Assembly (NCBI GenBank): GCA_022071955.1
Contig: JAJVIM010000020.1
Location: 124,001 to 188,000, forward strand
Reading direction: 5' to 3'
From: Anaerolineae bacterium
GTDB lineage: Bacteria > Chloroflexota > Anaerolineae > 4572-78 > J111
Length of the DNA: 64,000 nucleotides
Position numbers and translations under genes: made by a program. Below are positions 42,758 through 50,634 of the stretch, one piece after another; the stretch's first letter is position 1; every line of letters begins with the position of its first letter. The notes below the pieces were generated by a model. The model saw nothing but the letters and a program-made list of their open reading frames with translations. It did no database searches and was not told the origin of the DNA.

Positions 42758-43684
42758 GTGGAAAATTCAAAAGCTTTGCCCCGACCAACGGGCGGGTGGC
42801 GTGTTAACGAGTCGCTGCTGAGCGAGCTGGTATTTTTTGTGGTGGTGTTTTTGTGGGGTATCTCTTTTGTTTTTAGCAAAGATGCTTTGCAGGTGGTTGG
42901 CCCATTTACTTACAACACCCTGCGCATGCTGCTGGGCGCGGCCACGCTGGCTATTTTGGCCGGGCCGCGTTGGCGCACGCTCAACAGAACTTACTGGCTG
43001 CCGGGGTTGATCACCGGCGCGGTGTTGTGCACCTCTTACGGCGTGCAGGCCTACGGCATGCAGTTTACCACCGCCAGCAAAGCCGGCTTTCTCACCGGCA
43101 CCAACCTGGTCTATGTGCCGATATTTTCGGCGTTGTTGCTGCACCGCGCGCCAACCCGCGCGGCGGTGTTCGGGGTAATTTTGGCTTTTGGCGGCTTGGT
43201 CCTGCTGTCGGTAGAGGGCAGTCTGGGCGAGCTGGCGCTGGCTCCCGGCGATTTTTGGGTGGCGCTGGGTGGCGTGGGCTGGGCGCTTTATTTTATTTTG
43301 CTTTCGTATTACGCGCCCCGCTTTGATGTGATGCTCTTTTCAACCCTGCACGTGCTGGTAGCCGGGCTGCTCAGCAGCATTGGCTGGTATTTTTGGGAGC
43401 CGTTTGGCGTGCCGTGGAGTTCCGGGGCGTTGTGGCTGGGGTTGATCAGCACCGGTTTGCTGATCATTGGTCTGGGCACGAGCGTGCAAACCTGGGTGTC
43501 GCGCCACGCCGCTCCCACCCGTATCGCCCTGTTTGCGGCGCTGGAGCCGGTTTTTGCGGCGCTGGCCGGCTGGTGGGTGGGCGAAACCATCACCGCGCGG
43601 ATGATCATTGGCGGCAGCCTGATTTTGGCCGGTATGCTGATTACAGAGGTAGCGCACCTGTGGGGCAATAAAAACAGGAAGTAG
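42758..43684 (+). CDS. EamA/DMT-family transporter
   Basis: A 308-residue membrane protein with ten helices in two EamA repeats: FFVVVFLWGISFVFSKDALQVVGPFTYNTLRMLLGA in the first, GGVGWALYFILLSYYA and PTRIALFAALEPVFAALAGWWVGE in the second. The family exports small metabolites; the substrate is unknown. The start is GTG 42758, with GGAGG five bases upstream; a TTG four codons earlier is unlikely. The stop codon falls inside a heptamer repeat, so the C-terminal residues were supplied by that element. Confidence 0.88.
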   Translation: MENSKALPRPTGGWRVNESLLSELVFFVVVFLWGISFVFSKDALQVVGPFTYNTLRMLLGAATLAILAGPRWRTLNRTYWLPGLITGAVLCTSYGVQAYGMQFTTASKAGFLTGTNLVYVPIFSALLLHRAPTRAAVFGVILAFGGLVLLSVEGSLGELALAPGDFWVALGGVGWALYFILLSYYAPRFDVMLFSTLHVLVAGLLSSIGWYFWEPFGVPWSSGALWLGLISTGLLIIGLGTSVQTWVSRHAAPTRIALFAALEPVFAALAGWWVGETITARMIIGGSLILAGMLITEVAHLWGNKNRK

Positions 43685-43738
43685 GAAGTAGGGAGAAAAA
43701 TCTCCTCACTGCTCACCCCTCATCCTTCATCCTTCATC
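43675..43738. repeat. Inverted pair of heptamer repeats between two 3' ends
   Basis: The left arm is AGGAAGT units (43675-43694), which also contain the EamA gene stop codon. The right arm is CATCCTT units (43718-43738), just beyond the end of the convergent GH-like gene. Confidence 0.7.
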
Positions 43739-43741
43739 GAG

Positions 43742-45697
43742 TTATTGGACCTCAATTTCAAGGATGGGTTTAAAACGCACCCAACTGCCTTCGGCCTGGC
43801 CGCTGACGCAGGCTTCTTTGCGGGCAAAACACATTGAAAGCTGAAGGGTGTAGTGGCCGGGCCGGCTAAAGACCAGCCCGTCTTCGTGATTAAACGTTTG
43901 GCCGGGGGCGATGCTGCCATCGCTCCAACTGGTTTGGAATTGGCCGGTGCTGGCCAGCAGCCCCAAAATGCCAAACGGCACGGTGTCGTTGGTGACGTTG
44001 GTTACCTGAATCCGGGCAAACACTTTTTCGCCAACGCGATAGGTGGTGCGGTTTTCGCGCAGGCCAAAATTAACACGCACCATATCCGGCCCGGTGGCTT
44101 TATCAAACATCACTTTGGTAAAGCGGCCGTTGAGCTGGAGTTCAAACTTTTCTCCCAAAAATTCAAGCGTATATTTGCCGGGGTCCGGCGCGAAGGTTTC
44201 AAACCCGCCGCGACCGTACTCGGCTTTGCTGCCGCTGGTTACCCGCTGCACCTCGCCTTTGGGTTTGGTAATGGTGATTTGCTGGTTAGATACCCCAATA
44301 TCGCCAACCAGCAGCGCCAGTCCCGGCCCGGTAGTGATGGTGTACATCCATTTTGAGGCGGGTTTGGCTGGGGGTTCCGGTTTGACGGGTGCAGGTACGG
44401 GCGGCTCTGTTTCTGCCGTTGCGGCGATGGCCGGTTTGGCGGGCGCGGGCGGTTCTGTTACCACGGTTGCGGCAACAACCGGTTCGACAGGCGCGGGCTG
44501 CTCCGGCTTGGCGGGGGCAGGTGGTTCTGGCGCTACCGGTGGCGCGGCGTCCGGCACGGCCGTCACTTTGATTTCCGGGGCGGCGGTGGGTTGCTGCGCC
44601 GCTGCGCCTTTGACCACGCTGGGGGTTGGGTTGGGGACAATGGTGGGCAGATCGGCCACGGCAACCTGTTTTTGAAAAGCGCCCAGTCGCTCCATTATCG
44701 GCCCCAAATGCTCAAAGGTGTCCCATTCGGCCTTGCCGGCCGCGCCGGTGACAAACAGGCAGGCGCCCATTACGTAGTCATCGCGCATAATTTCGCTGTT
44801 GTACCATTGCAGGGTTTGCCAGTAATTATCCACCGGGATGGGCGTGGGCACGGTGCCGCCGGGAATGTTGGCAGACACGGTCAGTTGTTTGGCCCACGGG
44901 CCAATATCCAGCGCCGATCCGCCCCACACCCCCTGAGTCATACCGCATTCGGTGATGATAACGGTGTGTTTGTCGCCGTAGCGCTGGCGAATGCCTTCGT
45001 TCATCACCCGCCGGTAGCGCAGGCAGCGCCACATGCCATCGTTGCCCCGGCCTTCGCCCACCACCGGCACCAGATTTTGCGGCTCAGACGGGCCGTTGAG
45101 TCCGATTTTGTGCAGCCGGTCCATTGTTGGCCAGTCGTATTCGTGAAAGCCCAGGTATTTGTAGGTTTCCAGCGTGCCGGGGTAAAGCCGCAGCCACGGC
45201 TCGCCGCGGCCGTTGCCCTGCCCAAAATTAAAAGCGATGGGTTCAAAGCCGGCGGCCAGCATTTTTTGGCCAAACGCCACCTGGTATTCATCAAAGAGTT
45301 TTTGGGTGTTTTCATCGGTCCATTCGGGAAAAACCTCGTTCAGCGACTCCCAGGCGTTGAAAATGGGCCGGCCGTTAACGTGGTGGACATCGCGGTTTAC
45401 CTCTTCGCGCAAAATACGCTCGGCCATTTCAACGCCGCGCTGGCGGGCCATCTTGGCCGTGCCATCGCTGAGCTGGCCAAAATCCTGCGGGTGGACAAAC
45501 AGGCGGCCAATCAAAAACACGTCGGGGATTTCCTGTTTGATGCGCTTCATCACGTCAACCGAAAAATCGAGCGTTTTGACAACTTTGGGCTTCAGCCGCA
45601 ATACCTCGTTGAAGGCGTCCTGCCGCGGGCCGGTAATATGAAACCCAAATTTGTGGTTGTAAAACATATTAAATTGATGGTTTTTCTGGTTGTACAT
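43742..45697 (-). CDS. GH-like TIM-barrel protein with Pro-rich linker and C-terminal beta domains
   Basis: A 651-residue protein. Residues 1-345 look like a glycoside-hydrolase-type barrel: KFGFHITGP, FNAWESLNEVFPEWTDENTQ (a plausible acid/base Glu), TVIITECGMTQGVW (a plausible nucleophile Glu) and MGACLFVTGA. An Ala/Pro/Glu linker of about 100 residues follows, then two beta-rich segments (ITTGPGLALLVGD; YRVGEKVFARIQVTNVTNDTVPFGILGLL, Ig-like). No GH family can be named. There is no signal peptide, although the linker is typical of exported enzymes. GGGAGG precedes the ATG by five bases. Confidence 0.78.
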   Translation of the reverse strand: MYNQKNHQFNMFYNHKFGFHITGPRQDAFNEVLRLKPKVVKTLDFSVDVMKRIKQEIPDVFLIGRLFVHPQDFGQLSDGTAKMARQRGVEMAERILREEVNRDVHHVNGRPIFNAWESLNEVFPEWTDENTQKLFDEYQVAFGQKMLAAGFEPIAFNFGQGNGRGEPWLRLYPGTLETYKYLGFHEYDWPTMDRLHKIGLNGPSEPQNLVPVVGEGRGNDGMWRCLRYRRVMNEGIRQRYGDKHTVIITECGMTQGVWGGSALDIGPWAKQLTVSANIPGGTVPTPIPVDNYWQTLQWYNSEIMRDDYVMGACLFVTGAAGKAEWDTFEHLGPIMERLGAFQKQVAVADLPTIVPNPTPSVVKGAAAQQPTAAPEIKVTAVPDAAPPVAPEPPAPAKPEQPAPVEPVVAATVVTEPPAPAKPAIAATAETEPPVPAPVKPEPPAKPASKWMYTITTGPGLALLVGDIGVSNQQITITKPKGEVQRVTSGSKAEYGRGGFETFAPDPGKYTLEFLGEKFELQLNGRFTKVMFDKATGPDMVRVNFGLRENRTTYRVGEKVFARIQVTNVTNDTVPFGILGLLASTGQFQTSWSDGSIAPGQTFNHEDGLVFSRPGHYTLQLSMCFARKEACVSGQAEGSWVRFKPILEIEVQ

Positions 45698-45726
45698 GGT
45701 GCCCTCCCGGTGCCATTGTTAAGGCC

Positions 45727-45755
45727 ATCATAGCACGAGCCTGAGGTGGAGTCAA
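45727..45755 (-). promoter_or_regulatory. Promoter of the GH-like gene
   Basis: On the minus strand: TTGACT (45750-45755), a 17-bp spacer and TATGAT (45727-45732), 29 bp before the ATG. Confidence 0.75.
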
Positions 45756-45757
45756 TG

Positions 45758-45875
45758 AAAAAGGCGACCGTCACGGTCGCCTGCTCTTTAAAAGATTTTG
45801 CCCAGGAGTTGGTGGGAACGGCCAACTCCTGGGCGAAAGAAGGAAGGAGATGCGCAAAGATTATTGCGATTTGTT
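45758..45875 (-). ncRNA. Candidate small RNA, about 118 nt
   Basis: An independent minus-strand unit lies between two divergent protein genes. From the 5' end: a small CGCAA/TTGCG hairpin, an unpaired C/U-rich tract (CTCCTTCCTTCTTT) complementary to Shine-Dalgarno sequences, and a strong 13-bp hairpin (GCCCAGGAGTTGG and complement, 45800-45834). An A/T-rich linker and an intrinsic terminator (AGGCGACCGTGACGGTCGCC then five T) follow. A promoter fits at 45882-45910. No reading frame of note overlaps. This layout is typical of trans-acting regulatory RNAs; targets are unknown. The rest of the 356-bp gap holds only promoters. Confidence 0.5.
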
Positions 45876-45881
45876 AGCGAC

Positions 45882-45910
45882 AGTATAACAGGGGAGTGGG
45901 GCTATTTCAT
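45882..45910 (-). promoter_or_regulatory. Candidate promoter of the 45.8-kb small RNA
   Basis: On the minus strand: ATGAAA (45905-45910), a 17-bp spacer and TATACT (45882-45887). Confidence 0.45.
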
Positions 45911-45992
45911 CGGCCAACCAGCGATTATTTATGGTTAAATTAATGGGCGGCATTGCCTAGGCCATTTGGCGTAACCCCGCCGGCAAAAAGAG

Positions 45993-46021
45993 TTGACCAG
46001 TTTTAGTGCATCTGCTATGAT
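45993..46021 (+). promoter_or_regulatory. Promoter of the nuclease-like/Tudor gene
   Basis: TTGACC (45993-45998), a 17-bp spacer and TATGAT (46016-46021), 32 bp before the ATG. Confidence 0.7.
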
Positions 46022-46053
46022 GTTGACCCAAGATATTGTGGGTGGAGTAATTT

Positions 46054-46761
46054 ATGTCGAGTTTTCCTGCGTGGCGAACAACCAACGGCTGGCGTGAAGT
46101 GTTTGCCCGTGTTTTTGATGGATTTACGGTTCAATACAATGTGTCGCCGGAGTGGCTGGTGAATCCGGCAACCAACCGCCGCCTCAAACTGGATTTGCTG
46201 GTCCCGGATATTGGCGTGGCGGTGCGGCTGGAAGGGTTGCAGGGGAATCGCCGCCACCGGCTGAGCCTGGAAGAAGAAGAGCAGCAGCGCGTGCGTTTTG
46301 ATGCCCGCGTTGAAGTGTGCTGGCAGCACGGTATTCATCTGGTGGTCGTTGATGTTAATTCAGACAAAGTGGCCCGCGTTTTTCAACAGCTCGATGTGGC
46401 GCTCAGCCGGGCCAGCGAACGGGCCGGCTCGGCCGGGCTGCAATCTCAAATCCGGCAGGCCCGGCGCACCGCCAGTTCCATTGTGCTGAAGCTCAAAACC
46501 GCGGCTGATCTGGCCCTCTACGCCGATTTGTGGTCAGACCGCCAGTACCGCATCTCAGAACCGGAACCGGTTGACTCGACGCAGCCGCCGGCCGTCGATT
46601 TTTCACCGGGCATGGCGGTTGAGCACGCCGCGTTTGGTCCGGGAGTGGTGGTTTCAACAACAGCCGGCAACGGCGATACTCTGATCACGGTCGATTTTAT
46701 CACTGCCGGCCAAAAAACGCTGGCGGCCAGTTTGGTGGCAGGTAAACTCGTGCCGCGTTAG
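46054..46761 (+). CDS. Degenerate PD-(D/E)XK-like nuclease domain with UvrD-type C-terminal Tudor domain
   Basis: A 235-residue protein. Residues 25-115 follow the DUF559/Vsr-like nuclease pattern: NPATNRRLKLDLLVPDIGVAVRLEG, then EEEEQQRVRFDARVEVCWQHGIHLVVV. The usual IE-x-D of that family is VRLEG, so one acidic ligand has become Arg and catalysis may be lost. The last 55 residues (FSPGMAVEHAAFGPGVVVS ... GDTLITVDF ... GQKTL) match the Tudor-like domain at the C-terminus of UvrD/PcrA, which contacts RNA polymerase. No helicase part is present. GGAG lies six bases before the ATG. Monocistronic. Confidence 0.68.
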   Translation: MSSFPAWRTTNGWREVFARVFDGFTVQYNVSPEWLVNPATNRRLKLDLLVPDIGVAVRLEGLQGNRRHRLSLEEEEQQRVRFDARVEVCWQHGIHLVVVDVNSDKVARVFQQLDVALSRASERAGSAGLQSQIRQARRTASSIVLKLKTAADLALYADLWSDRQYRISEPEPVDSTQPPAVDFSPGMAVEHAAFGPGVVVSTTAGNGDTLITVDFITAGQKTLAASLVAGKLVPR

Positions 46762-46767
46762 CAGCGA

Positions 46768-46796
46768 TTGACTCACCTGCGCGTCCGCATTATAAT
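46768..46796 (+). promoter_or_regulatory. Promoter of the molybdenum hydroxylase genes
   Basis: TTGACT (46768-46773), a 17-bp spacer and a perfect TATAAT (46791-46796). The TTG begins a reading frame that runs into the gene but is not a start codon. Confidence 0.8.
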
Positions 46797-46836
46797 TTTG
46801 ACCAATATTTACGTGTTCAATGGCGACAAACCTCCG

Positions 46837-46859
46837 GCCCCTGAATACAGGGGCTTTTT
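46837..46859 (+). promoter_or_regulatory. Terminator-like hairpin in the molybdenum hydroxylase leader
   Basis: GCCCCTG/CAGGGGC around AATA, followed by five T residues, 22 bp before the ATG and about 35 nt into the transcript. It suggests attenuation. No known Moco or purine riboswitch sequence is visible ahead of it. Confidence 0.55.
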
Positions 46860-46881
46860 AAAACTCATTCAGGAAAAGATT

Positions 46882-48297
46882 ATGTGGCAATCCTACTATT
46901 CCCCCCAATCAGTTGGCGAAGCGCTCAAATTACTGGCCCGGCATAAAAGCGATGCCCGATTAATCGCCGGCGGCACGGACCTGATTGTTGAAATTGAACG
47001 CGGTGTTCGCGCCCCCGCCATTGTCATCGATATTAGCCGTATCCCCGGCCTGGATGCCATTTACCAGGACGAGCAGGACAACATTCATCTGGGGCCGCTG
47101 GTCACCCACAATCAAGTGGCCGGCTCAGAACTGTGCGTTAACCGGGCCTTTCCGCTGGCCAAAGCCTGCTGGGAAATCGGCGCGCCGCAAATCCGCAACC
47201 GCGGAACGGTAGCCGGCAATCTGGTGACCGCCTCGCCGGCCAACGATACCATCACCCCGTTGTGGGCGTTGGGCGCTGCGGTAACGCTGCGCAGCACCCG
47301 CGGCGAGCGTACCCTCTCGTTTGAGGATTTCTTTTTGGGCGTGCGCAAAACCGCGCTTCAACCGGATGAAATGATTATCGATATTTTCTTTCCGGCGTTG
47401 AAAGGCGATCAGGTTGGCACATTTTTAAAGCTGGGGTTGCGGCGGGCGCAGGCTATTTCCGTGGTCAACGTGGCCGTGGTGCTCAATTTGCTGGTTGACA
47501 GCGTGACCGGGGCGCGCATCACGCTGGGCAGCGTGGCGCCCACCATTGTGCGCGCCGTCAACGCCGAACGCTTTTTGGCCGGCAAAGTGCTCCGCCCCGA
47601 TGTGATTATCCACGCCGGCGAGCTGGCGGCGCAAACCATTGCCCCCATCAGCGATGTGCGCGGCTCGGCGGAATACCGGCGCTACATGGCCGCCACGCTC
47701 ACCCGCCACGCGCTGGAATCGCTGGCTAACGGCACAGAAAACGAAACTATGCCCACCCGGCCGGTAATGCTGTGGGGCAAAACCGATGGTCATTTTCCCA
47801 CCGGTCGCACCCGCTCGTTTGTCTATTCCCGTGACAGCGATGAGCCGATTGTAACCACCATCAACGGCGTGGAACACACTATCGCCGGGGCCAGCCACAA
47901 AACTCTGCTGCGGCTGCTGCGGGAAAACACCAACCTGATTGGCACCAAAGAAGGCTGCGCCGAAGGTGAATGCGGGGCCTGCACGGTTTTGCTCGATGGG
48001 ATTGCCGTGATGAGCTGCATGGTGCCCGCGCCGCGGGCGCACGGGGCGGAGATTGTCACCATCGAAGGGTTGGGCCAGGGCGACCAACTGCATCCGGTGC
48101 AGCAGGCGTTTGTGGAAGAGGGCGCGGTGCAGTGCGGCTACTGCACGCCCGGCTTTGTTATGAGCGGCGCAGCGCTGCTGGACGAGCGCCAGTTCCCCAC
48201 CCCGGACGAGGTGAAACAGGCCATCACCGGCAACCTCTGTCGCTGCACCGGCTACTACAAAATTCTGCGGGCGCTGGAAAAAGCGGCCAGCCAGTAG
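46882..48297 (+). CDS. Molybdenum hydroxylase FAD subunit fused to a C-terminal [2Fe-2S] domain
   Basis: A 471-residue protein. Residues 1-285 are the FAD domain (ALKLLARHKSDARLIAGGTDLIVEI; APQIRNRGTVAGNLVTASPANDT). After a linker of about 50 residues comes a two-cluster iron-sulfur domain. The plant-type cluster site is GCAEGECGACTVLLDG plus a later Cys. The second cluster site is QCGYCTPGFVMS with GNLCRCTGYY. Electrons would pass from the molybdenum subunit through the clusters to FAD. In XdhA-type fusions the Fe-S domain comes first, so the order is reversed here. ATG 46882 starts the conserved FAD domain, with AGGAA upstream. Confidence 0.9.
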   Translation: MWQSYYSPQSVGEALKLLARHKSDARLIAGGTDLIVEIERGVRAPAIVIDISRIPGLDAIYQDEQDNIHLGPLVTHNQVAGSELCVNRAFPLAKACWEIGAPQIRNRGTVAGNLVTASPANDTITPLWALGAAVTLRSTRGERTLSFEDFFLGVRKTALQPDEMIIDIFFPALKGDQVGTFLKLGLRRAQAISVVNVAVVLNLLVDSVTGARITLGSVAPTIVRAVNAERFLAGKVLRPDVIIHAGELAAQTIAPISDVRGSAEYRRYMAATLTRHALESLANGTENETMPTRPVMLWGKTDGHFPTGRTRSFVYSRDSDEPIVTTINGVEHTIAGASHKTLLRLLRENTNLIGTKEGCAEGECGACTVLLDGIAVMSCMVPAPRAHGAEIVTIEGLGQGDQLHPVQQAFVEEGAVQCGYCTPGFVMSGAALLDERQFPTPDEVKQAITGNLCRCTGYYKILRALEKAASQ

Positions 48298-48358
48298 ACA
48301 CTGGTCACTTGTCATTTGTTGCTTGTAAAGCAATGACCAATGACGAATGACGAGTGAC
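48298..48358. repeat. Inverted pair of heptamer repeats between the two hydroxylase genes
   Basis: The left arm has units CACTGGT, CACTTGT, CATTTGT (48298-48325). The right arm has CAATGAC, CAATGAC, GAATGAC, GAGTGAC (48331-48358), complementary to the left. It fills nearly the whole space between the two subunit genes. Confidence 0.75.
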
Positions 48359-48369
48359 AGAAACCTGAA

Positions 48370-50622
48370 ATGGAAAATAAAACTATGACTCAACAACACC
48401 AAACCATTGGCCAATCCATTAAACGGGTCGACGCGGTAGGCAAAGTGACCGGCGCTACCCTCTACCCCGGCGACCGCAACCACGACAACGAGCTTTGGGT
48501 GAAGGTGCTCTTTGCCCGGCGGGTACATGCCCGCGTCAAAAGCATCGATACCAGCGCGGCCAAAGCCCTGCCGGGCGTAATGGACGTGCTGACCGCCGCC
48601 GATGTCCCGGTGAACCAGTACGGCTTGCAAGTGCCGGACCAGCCGGTGCTGTGCGGCCCCGGCTCCAACAAAAAGGGCGGCGATGTCGTGCGCTTTATTG
48701 GCGATAACGTCGCCATCGTCATTGCCGAAACCGAAGAAATTGCCGCCCACGCCCGCGACCTGATTCGGGTGGAGTACGAAGATTTGCCCATTGTCGATAA
48801 CCCGCTGGAGTCGATGTCGGGCAAAGCGCCGCAGTTGCACCCCAACGTGCCCAACAACGTGGCCGAATACATGCGCATCCGCAAAGGCGATATTGACAAC
48901 GCCTGGAGCCAGTGCAACGCTATTATCGAAGGGGTGTACCAAACCCCCTATCAGGAACACGCCTATTTGCAGCCGGAAGCCGGCACCGCCTACATTGATG
49001 ATGAAGGCCGCATCACTGTTCACTGCGCCGGCCAATGGACGTGGGAAGACCAGCAGCAAATTGCGCACGCCCTCGATGTGCCGGGCGAAAAAATCCGGGT
49101 GGTGTACGATGCTATCGGCGGGGCGTTTGGCGGCCGGGAAGATATGAGCGTGCAGATTGTGCTGGCGCTGGCCGTGCTGCGCACCTACGAGCGCCACGGC
49201 AATCGCCGCCCCATGAAAATTATCTGGAGCCGTGAAGAATCGATCATTGGCCATTGCAAGCGTCACCCGATGACCATTTACGTTAAATGGGGGGCCAAAT
49301 CCGATGGCACACTGGTGGCCGCCGAAACCAAAATTGTCGCTGATGGCGGCGCGTATATGTACACCAGCAACAAAGTGCTGGGCAACGCCGTGATCACCTG
49401 CAACGGCCCCTACGAGTTCCCGCACATTAAAACCGATGCTTACGCGGTGTATACCAACAACGTGCCGGGTGGCGCGTTTCGGGGCTTTGGCGGGCCGCAG
49501 GCCCACTTTGCCGCGGAAATGCAAATGAACAAGCTGGCCGAAAAACTGGGGCTGGACCCGGTGGAAATTCGGCTCAAAAACGCGCTCGATGCCGACAAAC
49601 TGCTGCCGGTGGGCACCACCATTCCCGGCGGGGTGAGCATGGCCCAGGTTATCCGCGAAACCGCCTGGAAAGGCAACTGGTCGTATGGTGGCCGGCGCGG
49701 TGAAAACCACCCCGACCAGCCGGAGGAGCTGCCGCGCTACGTTAAAGGCCGGGGCTTTGCCGCCGGTTACAAAAACATCGGCTTTAGTTTTGGCTATCAG
49801 GAAAATAGCTGGGCCGCTATCGAGTTGCGCGGCGCGGCTGAAATTGAAGAAGCGGTGCTGCGCATTGCCGGCGCCGACGTGGGCCAGGGGCATCACACCG
49901 CAATGGCCCAGATTGCCGCCGAAACACTCGGCATCAGCTTTGATCGGGTCACACTGCAAGTGTCTGATACCGCCGTGGCCGACAGCTCCGGCAGCGCCAG
50001 CGCTTCGCGGCTCACTTTTATGGCCGGCAACGCCGTTAAAGAAGCCGCCGAGTTTGCCCTGCGCAAATGGCAAAATGAGGAGCGCCCCGTCCTCGCCGAG
50101 GCCACCTATCTGGCCCCCAAAACCACCAAGCTCGATCCGCAAACCGGGTACAGCGTGCCCAACTTTGCCTACGGCTACGTGGCCCAAATGGTTGAGGTGA
50201 CAGTAGACACCGACACCGGCTTCATCACCGTTGACCGCGTGGTTTGCGCCGATGACGTGGGCAAAGCCATCAATCCCGAAAACGTAATTGGCCAGATTGA
50301 GGGCTGCATTGTGCAGGCCCACGGTTACACCGTGCTGGAAGATTTTCGCACTGAAAGAGGCCAGGTGCTCACCCCCCATCTCAGCACCTACCTCATCCCC
50401 GGTGTGTACGACATCCCCAAACGGGTTGATTCCATTATTGTGGAAGACCCCCACCCTGACGGCCCTTACGGCGCGCGCGGCATGGCCGAAATGCCCTACC
50501 TGCCCTATACCCCGGCCGTCACTGCGGCGGTGTTTGACGCCATTGGGGTGTGGTTTGACGAATTCCCGCTCACGCCGGAACGGGTGCTGCGCGGGCTGGG
50601 CAAAGTTCGCAGCCGGATGTAG
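48370..50622 (+). CDS. Molybdenum hydroxylase, molybdopterin-binding subunit (xanthine dehydrogenase family)
   Basis: A 750-residue large subunit of the xanthine dehydrogenase/aldehyde oxidase family. DAVGKVTGATLYPGD opens it. GGAFGGRED and NNVPGGAFRGFGGPQAHFAAEMQMNKLAEKLGLDP bind the cofactor and shape the active site. ADVGQGHHTAMAQIAAETLG and PDGPYGARGMAEMPYLPYTPAV (with the active-site Glu region near the end) follow. Substrate could be a purine, an N-heterocycle or an aldehyde; this cannot be read. It partners with the FAD/[2Fe-2S] gene upstream. A second ATG lies five codons downstream. Confidence 0.92.
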   Translation: MENKTMTQQHQTIGQSIKRVDAVGKVTGATLYPGDRNHDNELWVKVLFARRVHARVKSIDTSAAKALPGVMDVLTAADVPVNQYGLQVPDQPVLCGPGSNKKGGDVVRFIGDNVAIVIAETEEIAAHARDLIRVEYEDLPIVDNPLESMSGKAPQLHPNVPNNVAEYMRIRKGDIDNAWSQCNAIIEGVYQTPYQEHAYLQPEAGTAYIDDEGRITVHCAGQWTWEDQQQIAHALDVPGEKIRVVYDAIGGAFGGREDMSVQIVLALAVLRTYERHGNRRPMKIIWSREESIIGHCKRHPMTIYVKWGAKSDGTLVAAETKIVADGGAYMYTSNKVLGNAVITCNGPYEFPHIKTDAYAVYTNNVPGGAFRGFGGPQAHFAAEMQMNKLAEKLGLDPVEIRLKNALDADKLLPVGTTIPGGVSMAQVIRETAWKGNWSYGGRRGENHPDQPEELPRYVKGRGFAAGYKNIGFSFGYQENSWAAIELRGAAEIEEAVLRIAGADVGQGHHTAMAQIAAETLGISFDRVTLQVSDTAVADSSGSASASRLTFMAGNAVKEAAEFALRKWQNEERPVLAEATYLAPKTTKLDPQTGYSVPNFAYGYVAQMVEVTVDTDTGFITVDRVVCADDVGKAINPENVIGQIEGCIVQAHGYTVLEDFRTERGQVLTPHLSTYLIPGVYDIPKRVDSIIVEDPHPDGPYGARGMAEMPYLPYTPAVTAAVFDAIGVWFDEFPLTPERVLRGLGKVRSRM

Positions 50623-50634
50623 GCAGGCTTTTTT

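Noticed and set aside
44591..45733. A 380-codon plus-strand frame opposite the GH-like gene
   Set aside because: The minus-strand gene has a strong promoter and ribosome binding site. The plus-strand frame has neither.
46768..46881. TTG at 46768 as the start of the FAD/[2Fe-2S] subunit
   Set aside because: The segment holds the promoter and a terminator-like hairpin. The conserved FAD domain begins at ATG 46882.
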